Part shown: in pieces, positions 49,298 through 59,713 of the stretch
Layout: every line of letters begins with the position of its first letter
Numbering within the stretch: the stretch's first letter is position 1
From: Enterobacter hormaechei subsp. hoffmannii
GTDB lineage: Bacteria; Pseudomonadota; Gammaproteobacteria; Enterobacterales; Enterobacteriaceae
DNA length: 64,000 bases
Assembly (NCBI RefSeq): GCF_001729745.1
Contig: NZ_CP017186.1
Coordinates: forward strand, 124,001-188,000
Reading direction: 5' to 3'
Notes under the pieces: model-generated
What the model was told of the DNA's origin: nothing
What the model saw: only the letters and a program-made list of their open reading frames with translations
Database searches by the model: none
Program-made: the position numbers and the translations under genes

Positions 49298-49647
49298 GCT
49301 TGTTACCGTCATTATCAATCGCTAACCATCCTAACATTGTTGACACTCGGATGGCAGTTTTACGGTTGATGAAGAGTGAGAGGGACAGGGCGGCGTTCGC
49401 GTCAGCCACCGCCGTATTCAGGAATTTACACGTACAGAACGGTGCTACACTTGTATGTAGCGCATCTTTCTTTACGGTCAACCGGCAAGGTGTTAAATTG
49501 ATCACGTTTTAGACCATTTTTTCGGCTGTACCACCAGAAAAGCAAAAGGCGAAAAAAGGGTAACGGTTATTTTTTGAAATACTGCGGGTCCGCTGCTTTT
49601 TCTGTTCTGACTGGCATGCGACACCCGGAAACATCAGGCGATACGTC
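49298..49647. promoter_or_regulatory. hemC-cyaA divergent control region, with cyaA P2 and CRP site
   Basis: This 350-base region holds no gene. TTTACG (49471-49476) and TAAATT (49494-49499), 17 bases apart, match the main cyaA promoter P2 of E. coli. TGTTA-N6-TCACG (49491-49506) is a CRP site overlapping the -10, the arrangement by which CRP-cAMP represses cyaA. The rest must hold the hemC promoter, which I could not place firmly. Confidence 0.8.
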
Positions 49648-52191
49648 TTGTACCTCTATATTGAGACTCTGAAACAGAGACTGGATGCCATCAATCAATT
49701 GCGCGTGGATCGCGCGCTTGCTGCCATGGGCCCTGCTTTCCAGCAGGTATACAGTCTTCTGCCGACATTGTTGCACTATCACCATCCGCTAATGCCGGGT
49801 TACCTTGATGGTAACGTTCCCCAGGGCATTTGCCTCTTCACGCCTGATGAAACCCAACAGCATTACCTGACTGAACTTGAACTTTACCGTGGTATGCCGC
49901 CGCAGGTTTCGCCGAAAGGCGAGCTGCCGATTACCGGGGTTTACTCCATGGGCAGCACGTCATCGGTTGGGCAAAGTTGTTCTTCTGACCTGGATATCTG
50001 GGTCTGCCATCAGTCCTGGCTCGACAATGAAGAGCGCCAGCTGTTGCAGCGTAAATGCAGTCTGCTGGAGAGCTGGGCGGCGTCGCTCGGCGTGGAAGTG
50101 AGCTTCTTCCTGATTGATGAAAACCGTTTCCGCCATAACGAAAGCGGCAGTCTGGGTGGTGAAGACTGCGGCTCGACTCAGCATATTCTGTTGCTGGATG
50201 AGTTTTACCGTACAGCGGTTCGCCTGGCCGGAAAACGTATTCTGTGGAATATGGTGCCGTGCGATGAAGAAGAGAATTATGACGACTACGTCATGTCGCT
50301 TTACTCGCAGGGCGTACTGACGCCAAACGAGTGGCTGGATCTGGGCGGTCTGAGCTCCCTGTCCGCCGAAGAGTACTTTGGTGCAAGCCTCTGGCAGCTC
50401 TATAAGAGCATTGATTCACCGTACAAAGCGGTGCTGAAAACCCTGCTGCTGGAAGCCTACTCCTGGGAATACCCCACCCCGCGTCTGCTGGCGAAAGATA
50501 TTAAGCAGCGTCTGCACGATGGGGAGATCGTCTCCTACGGGCTTGATGCCTACTGCATGATGCTGGAACGCGTCACCGAATACCTGACGGCCATTGATGA
50601 CGCCACGCGTCTTGACCTGGTGCGTCGATGTTTCTATCTCAAAGTCTGTGAAAAACTGAGCCGCGAGCGCGCCTGCGTTGGCTGGCGCCGTGAAGTGGTC
50701 AGCCAGTTAGTCAAAGAGTGGGGATGGGACGAAGCGCGTCTCGCCATGCTCGACAACCGCGCCAACTGGAAAATCGATCAGGTGCGCGAGGCGCACAACG
50801 AGCTGCTTGATGCGATGATGCAGAGCTACCGCAACCTGATCCGCTTTGCCCGCCGTAACAACCTTAGCGTTTCTGCCAGCCCACAGGATATCGGGGTGCT
50901 GACCCGTAAACTGTACGCCGCGTTTGAAGCGTTGCCGGGCAAGGTAACGCTGGTGAACCCACAGATTTCGCCTGACCTGTCTGAACCGAATCTGACCTTT
51001 ATCTACGTGCCGCCGGGCCGCGCAAACCGCACCGGGTGGTATCTGTACAACCGTGCGCCAAGCATGGATTCGATCATCAGCCATCAGCCGCTGGAGTATA
51101 ACCGCTACCTTAACAAGCTGGTGGCCTGGGCCTGGTTTAACGGCCTTCTCACCTCACGCACCCGGTTGTTTATCAAGGGCAACGAGGTGGTCGATTTAGC
51201 CAAGTTGCAGGAGATGGTGGCTGATGTCTCGCACCACTTCCCACTGCGTCTGCCTGCGCCGACGCCAAAAGCGCTCTACAGCCCGTGTGAGATTCGCCAT
51301 CTGGCGATCATCGTCAACCTGGAATACGACCCGACGGCGGCCTTCCGCAATCAGGTGGTTCACTTTGACTTCCGTAAGCTGGACGTCTTTAGCTTCGGTG
51401 AGCAGCAAAACTGCCTGGTGGGCAGCGTGGATCTGCTGTACCGCAACTCGTGGAACGAAGTGCGTACCCTGCACTTTAACGGCGAGCAGGCGATGATCGA
51501 GGCGCTGAAAACGATCCTCGGCAAGATGCACCAGGACGCCGCGCCGCCGGACAGCGTGGAGGTGTTCTGCTACAGCCAGCACCTTCGCGGCCTGATTCGT
51601 ACCCGCGTGCAGCAGCTGGTGTCTGAGTGCATCGAATTGCGTCTTTCCAGCACCCGGAATGAAACCGGACGCTTTAAAGCGCTGCGCGTCTCCGGCCAGA
51701 CCTGGGGGCTGTTCTTTGAGCGCCTGAACGTGTCGGTGCAGAAGCTGGAGAACGCCATTGAATTCTACGGCGCGATTTCACACAACAAACTGCATGGCCT
51801 GTCGGTTCAGGTGGAAACCAACCACGTTAAGCTGCCGCAGGTGGTGGATGGCTTTGCGAGTGAAGGGATTATTCAGTTCTTCTTCGAGGAGTCGGGCGAT
51901 AACGCCGGGTTTAATATCTACATTCTGGATGAAACCAACCGTGCCGAGGTGTATCACCACTGTGAAGGCAGCAAAGAGGAGCTGGTGCGCGACGTCAGCC
52001 GGTTCTATTCATCCTCGCACGATCGCTTTACCTACGGCTCAAGCTTTATCAACTTCAACCTGCCGCAGTTCTACCAGATTGTGAATGTGGATGGACGAGC
52101 GCAGGTGATCCCGTTCCGTACGCAGGCGATTACCCCTGCGGTGCCCGCTAACCAGGAAACTGCGCCGCTGTTGCAGCAGTATTTCTCCTGA
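49648..52191 (+). CDS. cyaA: Adenylate cyclase, class I
   Basis: An 847-residue class I adenylate cyclase that makes cAMP. The N-terminal catalytic domain (about residues 1-450) carries [24 protein letters not shown], the nucleotidyltransferase-type GS...DxD motif. The C-terminal half is the regulatory domain that responds to EIIA-Glc and ends LLQQYFS. Translation starts at a TTG (49648), as in E. coli, which keeps expression low. The length (848 in E. coli) and sequence agree closely. A REP cluster follows. Confidence 0.98.
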   Translation: MYLYIETLKQRLDAINQLRVDRALAAMGPAFQQVYSLLPTLLHYHHPLMPGYLDGNVPQGICLFTPDETQQHYLTELELYRGMPPQVSPKGELPITGVYSMGSTSSVGQSCSSDLDIWVCHQSWLDNEERQLLQRKCSLLESWAASLGVEVSFFLIDENRFRHNESGSLGGEDCGSTQHILLLDEFYRTAVRLAGKRILWNMVPCDEEENYDDYVMSLYSQGVLTPNEWLDLGGLSSLSAEEYFGASLWQLYKSIDSPYKAVLKTLLLEAYSWEYPTPRLLAKDIKQRLHDGEIVSYGLDAYCMMLERVTEYLTAIDDATRLDLVRRCFYLKVCEKLSRERACVGWRREVVSQLVKEWGWDEARLAMLDNRANWKIDQVREAHNELLDAMMQSYRNLIRFARRNNLSVSASPQDIGVLTRKLYAAFEALPGKVTLVNPQISPDLSEPNLTFIYVPPGRANRTGWYLYNRAPSMDSIISHQPLEYNRYLNKLVAWAWFNGLLTSRTRLFIKGNEVVDLAKLQEMVADVSHHFPLRLPAPTPKALYSPCEIRHLAIIVNLEYDPTAAFRNQVVHFDFRKLDVFSFGEQQNCLVGSVDLLYRNSWNEVRTLHFNGEQAMIEALKTILGKMHQDAAPPDSVEVFCYSQHLRGLIRTRVQQLVSECIELRLSSTRNETGRFKALRVSGQTWGLFFERLNVSVQKLENAIEFYGAISHNKLHGLSVQVETNHVKLPQVVDGFASEGIIQFFFEESGDNAGFNIYILDETNRAEVYHHCEGSKEELVRDVSRFYSSSHDRFTYGSSFINFNLPQFYQIVNVDGRAQVIPFRTQAITPAVPANQETAPLLQQYFS

Positions 52192-52199
52192 CCCTTTTC

Positions 52200-52276
52200 G
52201 CCGGTTGGCGCTCACGCTTACCCGGACTATGGTTCGAGCCGTTGTAGGCCCGGTAAGGCGTAGCCGCCACCGGGCA
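52200..52276. repeat. REP pair (BIME) between cyaA and cyaY
   Basis: GTAGGCCCGGTAAGGCGTAG then CCGCCACCGGGC (52243-52274) is a REP unit. GGCGCTCACGCTTACCCGG just before it (52207-52225) is a diverged unit in the opposite orientation. Together they make a small BIME between convergent genes. Confidence 0.85.
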
Positions 52277-52282
52277 ACAAAA

Positions 52283-52603
52283 CTACCTGAAACTCACTGC
52301 CTCGCCCGCCTGCGCGGTCGCCGCCTGCTCCAGCAGATCCCAGAACGTTTCGCCGCTGCGGTCGCAGACCCACTCGTCACCTTTCAGATCAAAGTGATAG
52401 CCGCCCTGTTTCGCCGCCAGCCACACCTGGTGAAGCGGCTCCTGACGGTTAATAATAATCTTGCTGCCGTTTTCGAAGCTTAAGGTCAGGATCCCTCCGT
52501 TGATTTCACAATCGATATCGCTGTCGCCGTCCCAGTCGTCGATACGCTCTTCGATGGTCATCCACAGGGTATCGGCAAGGCGATGAAATTCACTGTCGTT
52601 CAT
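52283..52603 (-). CDS. cyaY: Bacterial frataxin CyaY
   Basis: A 106-residue frataxin that binds iron and regulates the IscS-IscU iron-sulfur cluster assembly. The acidic first helix and strand ([20 protein letters not shown] and [16 protein letters not shown]) hold the iron-binding carboxylates. [25 protein letters not shown] is the conserved beta-sheet. The family length and the position beside cyaA match E. coli. Confidence 0.97.
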   Translation of the reverse strand: MNDSEFHRLADTLWMTIEERIDDWDGDSDIDCEINGGILTLSFENGSKIIINRQEPLHQVWLAAKQGGYHFDLKGDEWVCDRSGETFWDLLEQAATAQAGEAVSFR

Positions 52604-52738
52604 GGTTTTATTCCTGTTTTTCGTGATGGCGGCAGTATAACGCTAAATAATTCCCGTTGCAGGAAAGCGGCAAACTCTTGCTTTTGTGTCTTCTCCTGCG
52701 ATGATAGAAACAGATTTGAACTTACGGGCAACCTCTAC

Positions 52739-52942
52739 ATGAAAAACGTCTTTCGAACGCTTGCCGTTCTTGTCACTCTGTTTAGCCTGACCGGCTGTGG
52801 ACTGAAGGGACCACTGTACTTCCCGCCAGAGGATAAAAACGCACCACCGCCGACAAAACCAGTGCAAAGTGGTATCGAGTCATCTACGCCGGATACCAAC
52901 GATCGCGGCAATAACGGCGGCCCGACTCAGGTCAATCTCTGA
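52739..52942 (+). CDS. lptM: LPS assembly lipoprotein LptM (YifL)
   Basis: A 67-residue outer-membrane lipoprotein. The signal peptide ends with lipobox LTGC (Cys20 lipidated), followed by the conserved [13 protein letters not shown] and a Pro/Asn-rich tail. LptM binds the LptDE translocon and promotes LptD disulfide maturation, linking it to the LPS made in region 1. The ATG at 52739 is used; a longer in-frame opening upstream lacks the signal-peptide pattern. It precedes dapF. Confidence 0.95.
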   Translation: MKNVFRTLAVLVTLFSLTGCGLKGPLYFPPEDKNAPPPTKPVQSGIESSTPDTNDRGNNGGPTQVNL

Positions 52943-52977
52943 CAATTACGTTCTGTACCCGCGCAATGGAGCAAATG

Positions 52978-53802
52978 ATGCAGTTCTCTAAAATGCATGG
53001 CCTTGGCAACGACTTTATGGTCGTCGACGCGGTAACGCAGAATGTCTTTTTCTCCCCGGAACTGATCCGTCGTCTGGCGGATCGGCACGTGGGCGTGGGG
53101 TTTGACCAGCTGCTGGTGGTGGAGCCGCCTTACGATCCTGACCTGGACTTCCACTATCGCATTTTTAACGCCGACGGCAGCGAAGTTTCCCAGTGCGGCA
53201 ATGGCGCACGCTGTTTTGCCCGCTTTGTTCGGCTGAAAGGGCTGACCAACAAGCGCGATATCCGCGTCAGCACCGCCAATGGCCGGATGGTGCTCAGCGT
53301 CACCGACGACGAACTGGTGCGCGTGAACATGGGCGAGCCGAACTTCGAACCCTCTGCCGTGCCGTTTCGCGCCAACAAAGCGGAAAAGACCTATATTATG
53401 CGTGCCGCCGAGCAGACAGTATTGTGCGGCGTCGTCTCGATGGGTAACCCGCACTGCGTGATTCAGGTAGATGATGTGCAAACCGCGGCGGTTGAAACGC
53501 TCGGCCCGGTGCTGGAAAGCCACGAGCGCTTCCCGGAGCGGGCGAACATCGGTTTCATGCAGGTGGTGAAGCGTGAACACATTCGCCTGCGGGTTTACGA
53601 GCGCGGCGCGGGCGAAACCCAGGCCTGCGGAAGCGGTGCCTGTGCGGCGGTGGCCGTCGGTATCTCGCAGGGGTTACTGGCGGAAGAGGTTCGCGTGGAA
53701 TTACCGGGCGGGCGTCTTGATATCGCCTGGAAAGGAGCGGGTCATCCACTGTACATGACTGGCCCGGCGACACATGTTTATGACGGGTTTATCCATCTAT
53801 GA
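52978..53802 (+). CDS. dapF: Diaminopimelate epimerase
   Basis: A 274-residue PLP-independent epimerase that converts LL- to meso-diaminopimelate for peptidoglycan and lysine. The two catalytic cysteines are in QCGNGARC (about Cys73) and ACGSGAC (about Cys217). It opens [17 protein letters not shown] from the second of two adjacent ATGs, as in E. coli. Its stop overlaps the yigA start. Confidence 0.98.
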   Translation: MQFSKMHGLGNDFMVVDAVTQNVFFSPELIRRLADRHVGVGFDQLLVVEPPYDPDLDFHYRIFNADGSEVSQCGNGARCFARFVRLKGLTNKRDIRVSTANGRMVLSVTDDELVRVNMGEPNFEPSAVPFRANKAEKTYIMRAAEQTVLCGVVSMGNPHCVIQVDDVQTAAVETLGPVLESHERFPERANIGFMQVVKREHIRLRVYERGAGETQACGSGACAAVAVGISQGLLAEEVRVELPGGRLDIAWKGAGHPLYMTGPATHVYDGFIHL

Positions 53803-54506
53803 AGCAACCAGGGGAAGAACTGCGGGAACCTGTAACGGAGCTGGATGACAGCGCTGTTGTGGATTACCTGCTGCACAATCCTGAGTTTTTTATCCGCAAT
53901 GCACGCGTCGTCGAAAGGATGCGCGTGCCGCATCCGGTTCGCGAGACCGTGTCGCTGGTCGAATGGCACATGGCGCGCTCGCGCAACCACATCAATCAGC
54001 TCGAAGAGAACATGACGCTGCTGATGGAGCAGGCCAGCAATAACGAAAGCCTGTTCTATCGTCTTCTGCACCTTCAGGCGCGTCTGGCTTCCGCGCACAG
54101 TCTCGAAGAGTTCCTCAACCGCTTCCACCGCTGGGCGCGCGAGCTGGGGCTGGCAGGCGCGACGATCCGTCTCTTTCCCGACCGCTGGCGCATTGGCGCG
54201 CCGTCCGGGTTTACCCATCTGGCGCTGAGCCGTCAGGCGTTTGAGCCGCTGCGCATTCAGCGTCTGGGCCATGAGCACCACTATCTGGGGCCGCTTAACG
54301 GGCCAGAACTGCTGGTGGTGCTGCCGGAAGCCAAAGCTATCGGCTCGGTGGCGATGTCGCTGATGGGGCGCGATGGTGACCTGGGTGTGATGTTATTTAC
54401 CAGCCGCGACGCGCATCATTATGAACAGGGGCAGGGCACGCAACTGTTGCAGGAGATCGCCCTGATGCTGCCTGAGCTGCTGGAGCGCTGGATTGAGCGC
54501 GTATGA
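53799..54506 (+). CDS. yigA: DUF484 family protein YigA
   Basis: A 235-residue cytoplasmic protein of the DUF484 family, predicted GAF-like in its C-terminal half, with a central coiled-coil segment ([22 protein letters not shown]). No activity is established that I know of. It overlaps dapF and xerC by four bases each, in an order kept across gammaproteobacteria. Confidence 0.93.
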   Translation: MKQPGEELREPVTELDDSAVVDYLLHNPEFFIRNARVVERMRVPHPVRETVSLVEWHMARSRNHINQLEENMTLLMEQASNNESLFYRLLHLQARLASAHSLEEFLNRFHRWARELGLAGATIRLFPDRWRIGAPSGFTHLALSRQAFEPLRIQRLGHEHHYLGPLNGPELLVVLPEAKAIGSVAMSLMGRDGDLGVMLFTSRDAHHYEQGQGTQLLQEIALMLPELLERWIERV

Positions 54507-55405
54507 CGGACGGACTGCTCGCCACTGACGTCACCCGTTTTCTGCGCTATCTTGGCGTAGAACGCCAGCTTAGCCCTATTACGCTGCTCAACTATCAGCG
54601 TCAGCTTGATGCCATCATGCAGATTGCCGATGAAATCGGTCTTAAAAGCTGGCAACAATGTGACGCCGCCACGGTTCGCGGCTTCGTTGTGCGTAGCCGT
54701 AAAAAAAACTTAAGCCCGGCGAGCCTGGCGCTCCGGCTCTCAGCCCTGCGCAGTTTCTTCGACTGGCTGGTCAGCCAGGGCGGTCTGAAAGCCAACCCGG
54801 CAAAAGGGATCGCCACGCCAAAGGCCCCGCGTCATCTGCCGAAAAATATCGACGTCGACGACGTAAATCGCCTGCTGGATATCGATCTCAACGATCCGCT
54901 GGCCGTGCGCGACCGCGCGATGCTGGAGGTGATGTACGGCGCGGGCCTGCGTCTATCTGAGCTGGTGAACCTCGACTTAAAGCACCTCGATCTGGAATCT
55001 GGCGAAGTGTGGGTGATGGGCAAAGGCAGCAAAGAGCGCCGCCTGCCGATCGGCCGCAATGCGGTTTCCTGGATTGAGCACTGGCTGGATCTGCGCGGTC
55101 TGTTTGGCGCGGAAGAGGATGCGCTGTTCCTGTCGAAGCTCGGCAAGCGGATCTCGGCGCGTAACGTGCAGAAGCGCTTTGCGGAGTGGGGCATTAAGCA
55201 GGGGCTGAACAGCCACGTTCACCCGCATAAGCTGCGCCACTCTTTTGCGACGCACATGCTGGAATCAAGCGGCGACCTGCGCGGCGTACAGGAGCTGCTT
55301 GGTCACGCGAATCTGTCGACCACCCAAATCTATACCCACTTAGACTTCCAACACCTTACCTCGGTGTATGACGCGGCGCATCCACGCGCCAAACGGGGGA
55401 AATAA
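54503..55405 (+). CDS. xerC: Tyrosine recombinase XerC
   Basis: A 300-residue tyrosine recombinase that with XerD resolves chromosome dimers at dif and plasmid dimers at cer-like sites. An N-terminal SAM-like core-binding domain is followed by the catalytic domain with R in [11 protein letters not shown] in [17 protein letters not shown] (H and R), and [14 protein letters not shown] (H and the nucleophile Tyr near 277). Overlaps with yigA and yigB show co-translation. Confidence 0.98.
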   Translation: MTDGLLATDVTRFLRYLGVERQLSPITLLNYQRQLDAIMQIADEIGLKSWQQCDAATVRGFVVRSRKKNLSPASLALRLSALRSFFDWLVSQGGLKANPAKGIATPKAPRHLPKNIDVDDVNRLLDIDLNDPLAVRDRAMLEVMYGAGLRLSELVNLDLKHLDLESGEVWVMGKGSKERRLPIGRNAVSWIEHWLDLRGLFGAEEDALFLSKLGKRISARNVQKRFAEWGIKQGLNSHVHPHKLRHSFATHMLESSGDLRGVQELLGHANLSTTQIYTHLDFQHLTSVYDAAHPRAKRGK

Positions 55406-56121
55406 TGCGTTTTTACCGCCCACTCGGTCAGATCTCAGCCCTGACGTTTGATCTTGATGACACCCTTTACGACAACCGCCCAGTGATCCTGCGTACCGAG
55501 CAGGAGTCGCTGGCGTTTGTGCAAAACTACCATCCTGCGCTGAAAGCGATCCAGAACAAAGAGTTCCAGAAGCTGCGTCAGTCCCTGCGGGAAACCGAGC
55601 CGGAAATTTACCATGACGTGACCGAATGGCGCCGCCGTGCGGTTGAGCAGGCGATGCTCAATGCCGGCCTGAGCGCGCAGGACGCGGCCATGGGTGCTGA
55701 AGCGGCCATGGAAAACTTCGCCAAATGGCGCAGTCGCATCGATGTGCCGCAGGAGACCCACGACACGCTGGCGAAGCTCGCCGAAAAGTGGCCGCTGGTC
55801 GCCATCACCAACGGCAACGCTCAGCCTGAACTGTTTGGTCTGGGGAACTATTTTCAGTTCGTGCTGCGCGCGGGCCCGCACGGACGCTCGAAGCCGTTCA
55901 ACGATATGTATCATCTGGCGGCGGAAAAACTGGATTTGCCGCTCGGTGAGATCCTGCACGTGGGCGACGACCTGACCACGGACGTCGCCGGGGCGATCCG
56001 CTGCGGCATGCAGGCCTGCTGGATCAAGCCGGAAAATGCCGATCTGATGACTACCCCGGATAGCCGTCTTCTGCCGCACGTGGAAATTTCACGGTTGGCA
56101 TCCCTCACGACGCTGATATAA
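55405..56121 (+). CDS. yigB: HAD-like phosphatase YigB
   Basis: A 238-residue HAD-superfamily hydrolase. Motif I is [10 protein letters not shown] (residues 14-23), motif II is AITNGN, and motif IV is [14 protein letters not shown]. coli YigB dephosphorylates FMN and 5-amino-6-(5-phospho-D-ribitylamino)uracil in riboflavin synthesis. It overlaps xerC by one base and precedes uvrD. Confidence 0.96.
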   Translation: MRFYRPLGQISALTFDLDDTLYDNRPVILRTEQESLAFVQNYHPALKAIQNKEFQKLRQSLRETEPEIYHDVTEWRRRAVEQAMLNAGLSAQDAAMGAEAAMENFAKWRSRIDVPQETHDTLAKLAEKWPLVAITNGNAQPELFGLGNYFQFVLRAGPHGRSKPFNDMYHLAAEKLDLPLGEILHVGDDLTTDVAGAIRCGMQACWIKPENADLMTTPDSRLLPHVEISRLASLTTLI

Positions 56122-56149
56122 TCATCAATTGTTCTGTATAAATTAACAG
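56095..56149 (+). promoter_or_regulatory. uvrD promoter with LexA (SOS) box
   Basis: TTGGCA (56095-56100) and TATAAT (56117-56122), 16 bases apart, form a strong promoter. CTGT-ATAAATTA-ACAG (56134-56149) is a perfect CTGT-N8-ACAG LexA box just downstream of the expected start site. Confidence 0.9.
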
Positions 56150-56200
56150 GGTTTTGGCGAATGGAAACATTTGCCCGCCCGACATGACGTGACGGTGCCA

Positions 56201-58363
56201 ATGGACGTTTCTTACCTGCTCGACAGCCTTAATGACAAACAGCGTGACGCGGTTGCCGCCTCGCGTACAAACCTGCTGGTACTGGCTGGAGCGGGCAGTG
56301 GTAAGACGCGCGTGCTGGTTCACCGTATCGCCTGGCTACAGAGCGTGGAGAACTGCTCGCCGTACTCGATTATGGCCGTGACGTTCACCAACAAGGCGGC
56401 GGCGGAGATGCGCCACCGTATCGCACAGCTGATGGGCACCAGCCAGGGCGGCATGTGGGTTGGCACCTTCCACGGCCTGGCGCACCGTCTGCTGCGCGCG
56501 CACCATATGGACGCTAACCTGCCGCAGGATTTCCAGATCCTCGACAGCGAAGATCAGCTGCGCTTACTGAAACGTCTGATCAAGGCGATGAACCTCGACG
56601 AGAAGCAGTGGCCGCCGCGTCAGGCGATGTGGTACATCAACGGTCAGAAAGACGAAGGGCTGCGTCCGCACCACATTCAAAGCTTCGGTAACCCGGTTGA
56701 GCAGACCTGGCAGAACGTCTACAAGGCCTATCAGGAAGCGTGCGATCGCGCCGGTCTGGTGGATTTCGCCGAACTGCTGCTGCGCGCCCACGAGCTGTGG
56801 CTCAACAAACCACATATCCTGCAACACTACCGTGAACGCTTCACCAACATTCTGGTGGACGAATTCCAGGATACCAACAACATTCAGTACGCGTGGATCC
56901 GCCTGCTGGCCGGGGATACCGGCAAGGTGATGATCGTGGGCGATGACGACCAGTCTATCTACGGCTGGCGCGGCGCGCAGGTGGAGAACATCCAGCGCTT
57001 TCTCAACGATTTCCCCGGCGCGCAAACCATCCGTCTGGAGCAGAACTACCGTTCTACCAGCAACATACTGAGCGCGGCCAACGCCCTGATTGAGAACAAC
57101 AACGGGCGACTGGGTAAAAAGCTGTGGACCGATGGCGTCGACGGCGAACCGATTTCGATTTACTGCGCCTTCAACGAGCTCGACGAAGCCCGCTTCGTGG
57201 TGAACCGCATTAAAACCTGGCAGGAGAACGGCGGTGCGCTGGAGCAGTGTGCCATTCTCTATCGCAGCAACGCCCAGTCGCGCGTGCTGGAAGAGGCGCT
57301 GTTGCAGGTGAGCATGCCGTACCGCATTTATGGCGGTATGCGCTTCTTCGAACGTCAGGAGATCAAAGATGCGCTCTCGTATTTGCGTCTGATTGCCAAC
57401 CGTAACGACGATGCGGCGTTTGAGCGCGTGGTGAACACGCCGACGCGCGGCATCGGCGATCGTACGCTGGACGTGGTGCGTCAGGCCTCGCGCGATCGTC
57501 AGCTCACGCTATGGCAGGCATGCCGCGAGCTGTTACAGGAAAAAGCCCTCGCCGGGCGCGCCGCCAGCGCATTGCAACGCTTCCTGGAGTTAATCGACGC
57601 GCTGGCGCAGGAAACGGCCGACATGCCGCTGCACGTCCAGACCGACCGGGTGATCAAAGATTCCGGCCTGCGCACCATGTACGAGCAGGAAAAAGGCGAG
57701 AAGGGCCAGACCCGTATTGAGAACTTAGAGGAGCTGGTGACGGCAACGCGCCAGTTCAGCTACAACGAAGAAGACGAAGACCTGATGCCGTTGCAGGCAT
57801 TTCTCTCTCACGCCGCGCTGGAGGCGGGTGAAGGGCAGGCCGATACCTGGCAGGATGCGGTTCAGCTGATGACCCTGCACTCCGCGAAAGGTCTGGAGTT
57901 CCCGCAGGTGTTCATCGTCGGGATGGAAGAGGGGATGTTCCCGAGCCAGATGTCGCTGGATGAAGGCGGGCGTCTGGAAGAGGAACGTCGTCTGGCCTAC
58001 GTGGGCGTGACCCGTGCGATGCAGAAACTGACCCTGACCTACGCGGAAACCCGCCGCCTGTACGGGAAAGAGGTGTATCACCGTCCGTCGCGCTTTATCG
58101 GCGAACTACCGGAAGAGTGTGTGGAAGAGGTGCGCCTGCGCGCAAGCATCAGCCGTCCGGTCAGTCATCAGCGTATGGGCTCGCCAATCTCGGAAACCGA
58201 TACCGGATACAAGCTGGGCCAGCGCGTGCGCCACTCGAAGTTTGGCGAAGGCACCATCGTCAATCTGGAAGGCAGCGGCGAGCACAGCCGTTTGCAGGTC
58301 GCGTTCCAGGGGCAGGGGATCAAATGGCTGGTGGCAGCCTATGCCAAGCTGGAAAGTGTGTAA
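56201..58363 (+). CDS. uvrD: DNA helicase II UvrD
   Basis: A 720-residue SF1A helicase acting in nucleotide excision and mismatch repair and in removing RecA filaments. It shows [15 protein letters not shown] (Walker A), [66 protein letters not shown] and RRLAYVGVTRAMQK. The C-terminal Tudor-like domain (GYKLGQRVRHSKFGEGTIVN) binds RNA polymerase. The ATG at 56201 gives MDVSYLLDSLNDKQRD as in E. coli. It is paralogous to rep in this window. Confidence 0.98.
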   Translation: MDVSYLLDSLNDKQRDAVAASRTNLLVLAGAGSGKTRVLVHRIAWLQSVENCSPYSIMAVTFTNKAAAEMRHRIAQLMGTSQGGMWVGTFHGLAHRLLRAHHMDANLPQDFQILDSEDQLRLLKRLIKAMNLDEKQWPPRQAMWYINGQKDEGLRPHHIQSFGNPVEQTWQNVYKAYQEACDRAGLVDFAELLLRAHELWLNKPHILQHYRERFTNILVDEFQDTNNIQYAWIRLLAGDTGKVMIVGDDDQSIYGWRGAQVENIQRFLNDFPGAQTIRLEQNYRSTSNILSAANALIENNNGRLGKKLWTDGVDGEPISIYCAFNELDEARFVVNRIKTWQENGGALEQCAILYRSNAQSRVLEEALLQVSMPYRIYGGMRFFERQEIKDALSYLRLIANRNDDAAFERVVNTPTRGIGDRTLDVVRQASRDRQLTLWQACRELLQEKALAGRAASALQRFLELIDALAQETADMPLHVQTDRVIKDSGLRTMYEQEKGEKGQTRIENLEELVTATRQFSYNEEDEDLMPLQAFLSHAALEAGEGQADTWQDAVQLMTLHSAKGLEFPQVFIVGMEEGMFPSQMSLDEGGRLEEERRLAYVGVTRAMQKLTLTYAETRRLYGKEVYHRPSRFIGELPEECVEEVRLRASISRPVSHQRMGSPISETDTGYKLGQRVRHSKFGEGTIVNLEGSGEHSRLQVAFQGQGIKWLVAAYAKLESV

Positions 58364-58450
58364 CTTTCAGAAAAATATCACTATTTTGTAATAATCTGCT
58401 AGCCTTATACGTTGAAGGTCAATTAATGCCCTTCAGCGTTCCGTTGCGTG

Positions 58451-58480
58451 TTGACGCCACAGTTATTGCTGGCGTAACAT
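58451..58480 (+). promoter_or_regulatory. Candidate corA promoter
   Basis: TTGACG (58451-58456) and TAACAT (58475-58480), 18 bases apart, would start a transcript near 58487 and leave a leader of about 230 bases before corA. Confidence 0.5.
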
Positions 58481-58512
58481 GCGCGCACGATTACGCTAAG
58501 AGGACATTCGCC

Positions 58513-58569
58513 TTGGACACACCCAGTAGATACTGGCTCAATTCCCTGTCATCCAGGAACAACTCCTAA
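58513..58569 (+). CDS. corL: corA leader peptide candidate CorL (18 aa)
   Basis: A TTG-started frame of 18 codons (MDTPSRYWLNSLSSRNNS) with AGAGGA eight bases upstream lies in the 356-base uvrD-corA gap. In Salmonella, translation of a short leader ORF, corL, controls Rho-dependent termination before corA in response to Mg2+. This ORF has the right position, strand and a better ribosome site than chance predicts. I recall the arrangement but not the exact Salmonella peptide. Confidence 0.6.
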   Translation: MDTPSRYWLNSLSSRNNS

Positions 58570-58719
58570 GGCTATCTCCTCTTGCTGATGGCCTTAGTGG
58601 TTGTCAGCGACTGCATCATTCCCGTCGCGCTGAGTCAGGCTGTTTAATGGTCTGAAACCCAATTTGTTTCTGTGTGCCCACCGAACTGTCCGATATTTTT
58701 TGCATTGGGAGTCCCGGTC

Positions 58720-59670
58720 ATGTTGAGCGCATTTCAACTCGAAAATAACCGACTGACTCGGCTTGAAGCCGAAGAGTCACAGCCCCTCATTGATGCCGTA
58801 TGGGTGGATCTGGTCGAGCCGGACGACGATGAGCGCCTTCGCGTACAATCTGAACTGGGGCAAAGCCTGGCGACACGCCCGGAACTGGAAGACATCGAAG
58901 CATCCGCCCGTTTTTTTGAAGACGAAGACGGCCTGCACATTCACTCCTTCTTCTTCTTCGAAGATGCCGAAGACCACGCGGGGAACTCCACTGTGGCGTT
59001 CACCATCCGCGATGGCCGCCTGTTCACCCTGCGCGAGCGCGAACTGCCTGCGTTTCGTCTCTACCGCATGCGCGCCCGCAGCCAGGCGATGATGGACGGT
59101 AACGCCTATGAGCTGCTGCTGGATCTGTTCGAAACCAAAATCGAACAGCTGGCGGATGAAATCGAAAACATCTACAGCGACCTGGAAAAGCTGAGCCGCG
59201 TGATCATGGAAGGCCATCAGGGCGATGAGTACGACGAAGCGTTGTCCACGCTTGCAGAGCTGGAAGATATCGGCTGGAAGGTGCGTTTGTGTCTGATGGA
59301 TACCCAGCGCGCGCTGAACTTCCTGGTGCGCAAGGCGCGTCTGCCGGGCGGTCAGCTGGAGCAGGCGCGTGAGATCTTACGCGATATTGAATCCCTGCTG
59401 CCGCACAACGAATCCCTGTTCCAGAAGGTCAACTTCCTGATGCAGGCGGCAATGGGCTTTATCAACATCGAGCAGAACCGCATCATCAAGATCTTCTCGG
59501 TGGTTTCCGTGGTGTTCCTGCCGCCGACGCTGGTGGCATCCAGCTACGGGATGAACTTTGAGTTTATGCCGGAGCTGAAGTGGAGCTTTGGCTACCCGGG
59601 GGCGATTATCTTTATGATCCTCGCCGGGCTGGCGCCGTACCTGTACTTCAAGCGGAAGAACTGGTTGTAA
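58720..59670 (+). CDS. corA: Magnesium/cobalt transporter CorA
   Basis: A 316-residue pentameric channel for Mg2+, Co2+ and Ni2+. A large acidic cytoplasmic domain and long pore helix are followed by two C-terminal membrane helices, with the signature [11 protein letters not shown] loop between them and the basic end FKRKNWL. The ATG at 58720 ([16 protein letters not shown]) has GGGAG upstream and matches E. coli. E. coli yigF and yigG, normally downstream, are absent. Confidence 0.98.
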   Translation: MLSAFQLENNRLTRLEAEESQPLIDAVWVDLVEPDDDERLRVQSELGQSLATRPELEDIEASARFFEDEDGLHIHSFFFFEDAEDHAGNSTVAFTIRDGRLFTLRERELPAFRLYRMRARSQAMMDGNAYELLLDLFETKIEQLADEIENIYSDLEKLSRVIMEGHQGDEYDEALSTLAELEDIGWKVRLCLMDTQRALNFLVRKARLPGGQLEQAREILRDIESLLPHNESLFQKVNFLMQAAMGFINIEQNRIIKIFSVVSVVFLPPTLVASSYGMNFEFMPELKWSFGYPGAIIFMILAGLAPYLYFKRKNWL

Positions 59671-59677
59671 AAATCAG

Positions 59678-59706
59678 GCGGGTGGCGCTGCGCTTACCCG
59701 CCCTAC
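59678..59706. repeat. REP unit between corA and rarD
   Basis: GCGGGTGGCGCTGCGCTTAC followed by CCGCCCTAC is a REP palindrome between convergent stop codons. Confidence 0.85.
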
Positions 59707-59713
59707 AAAGCAC

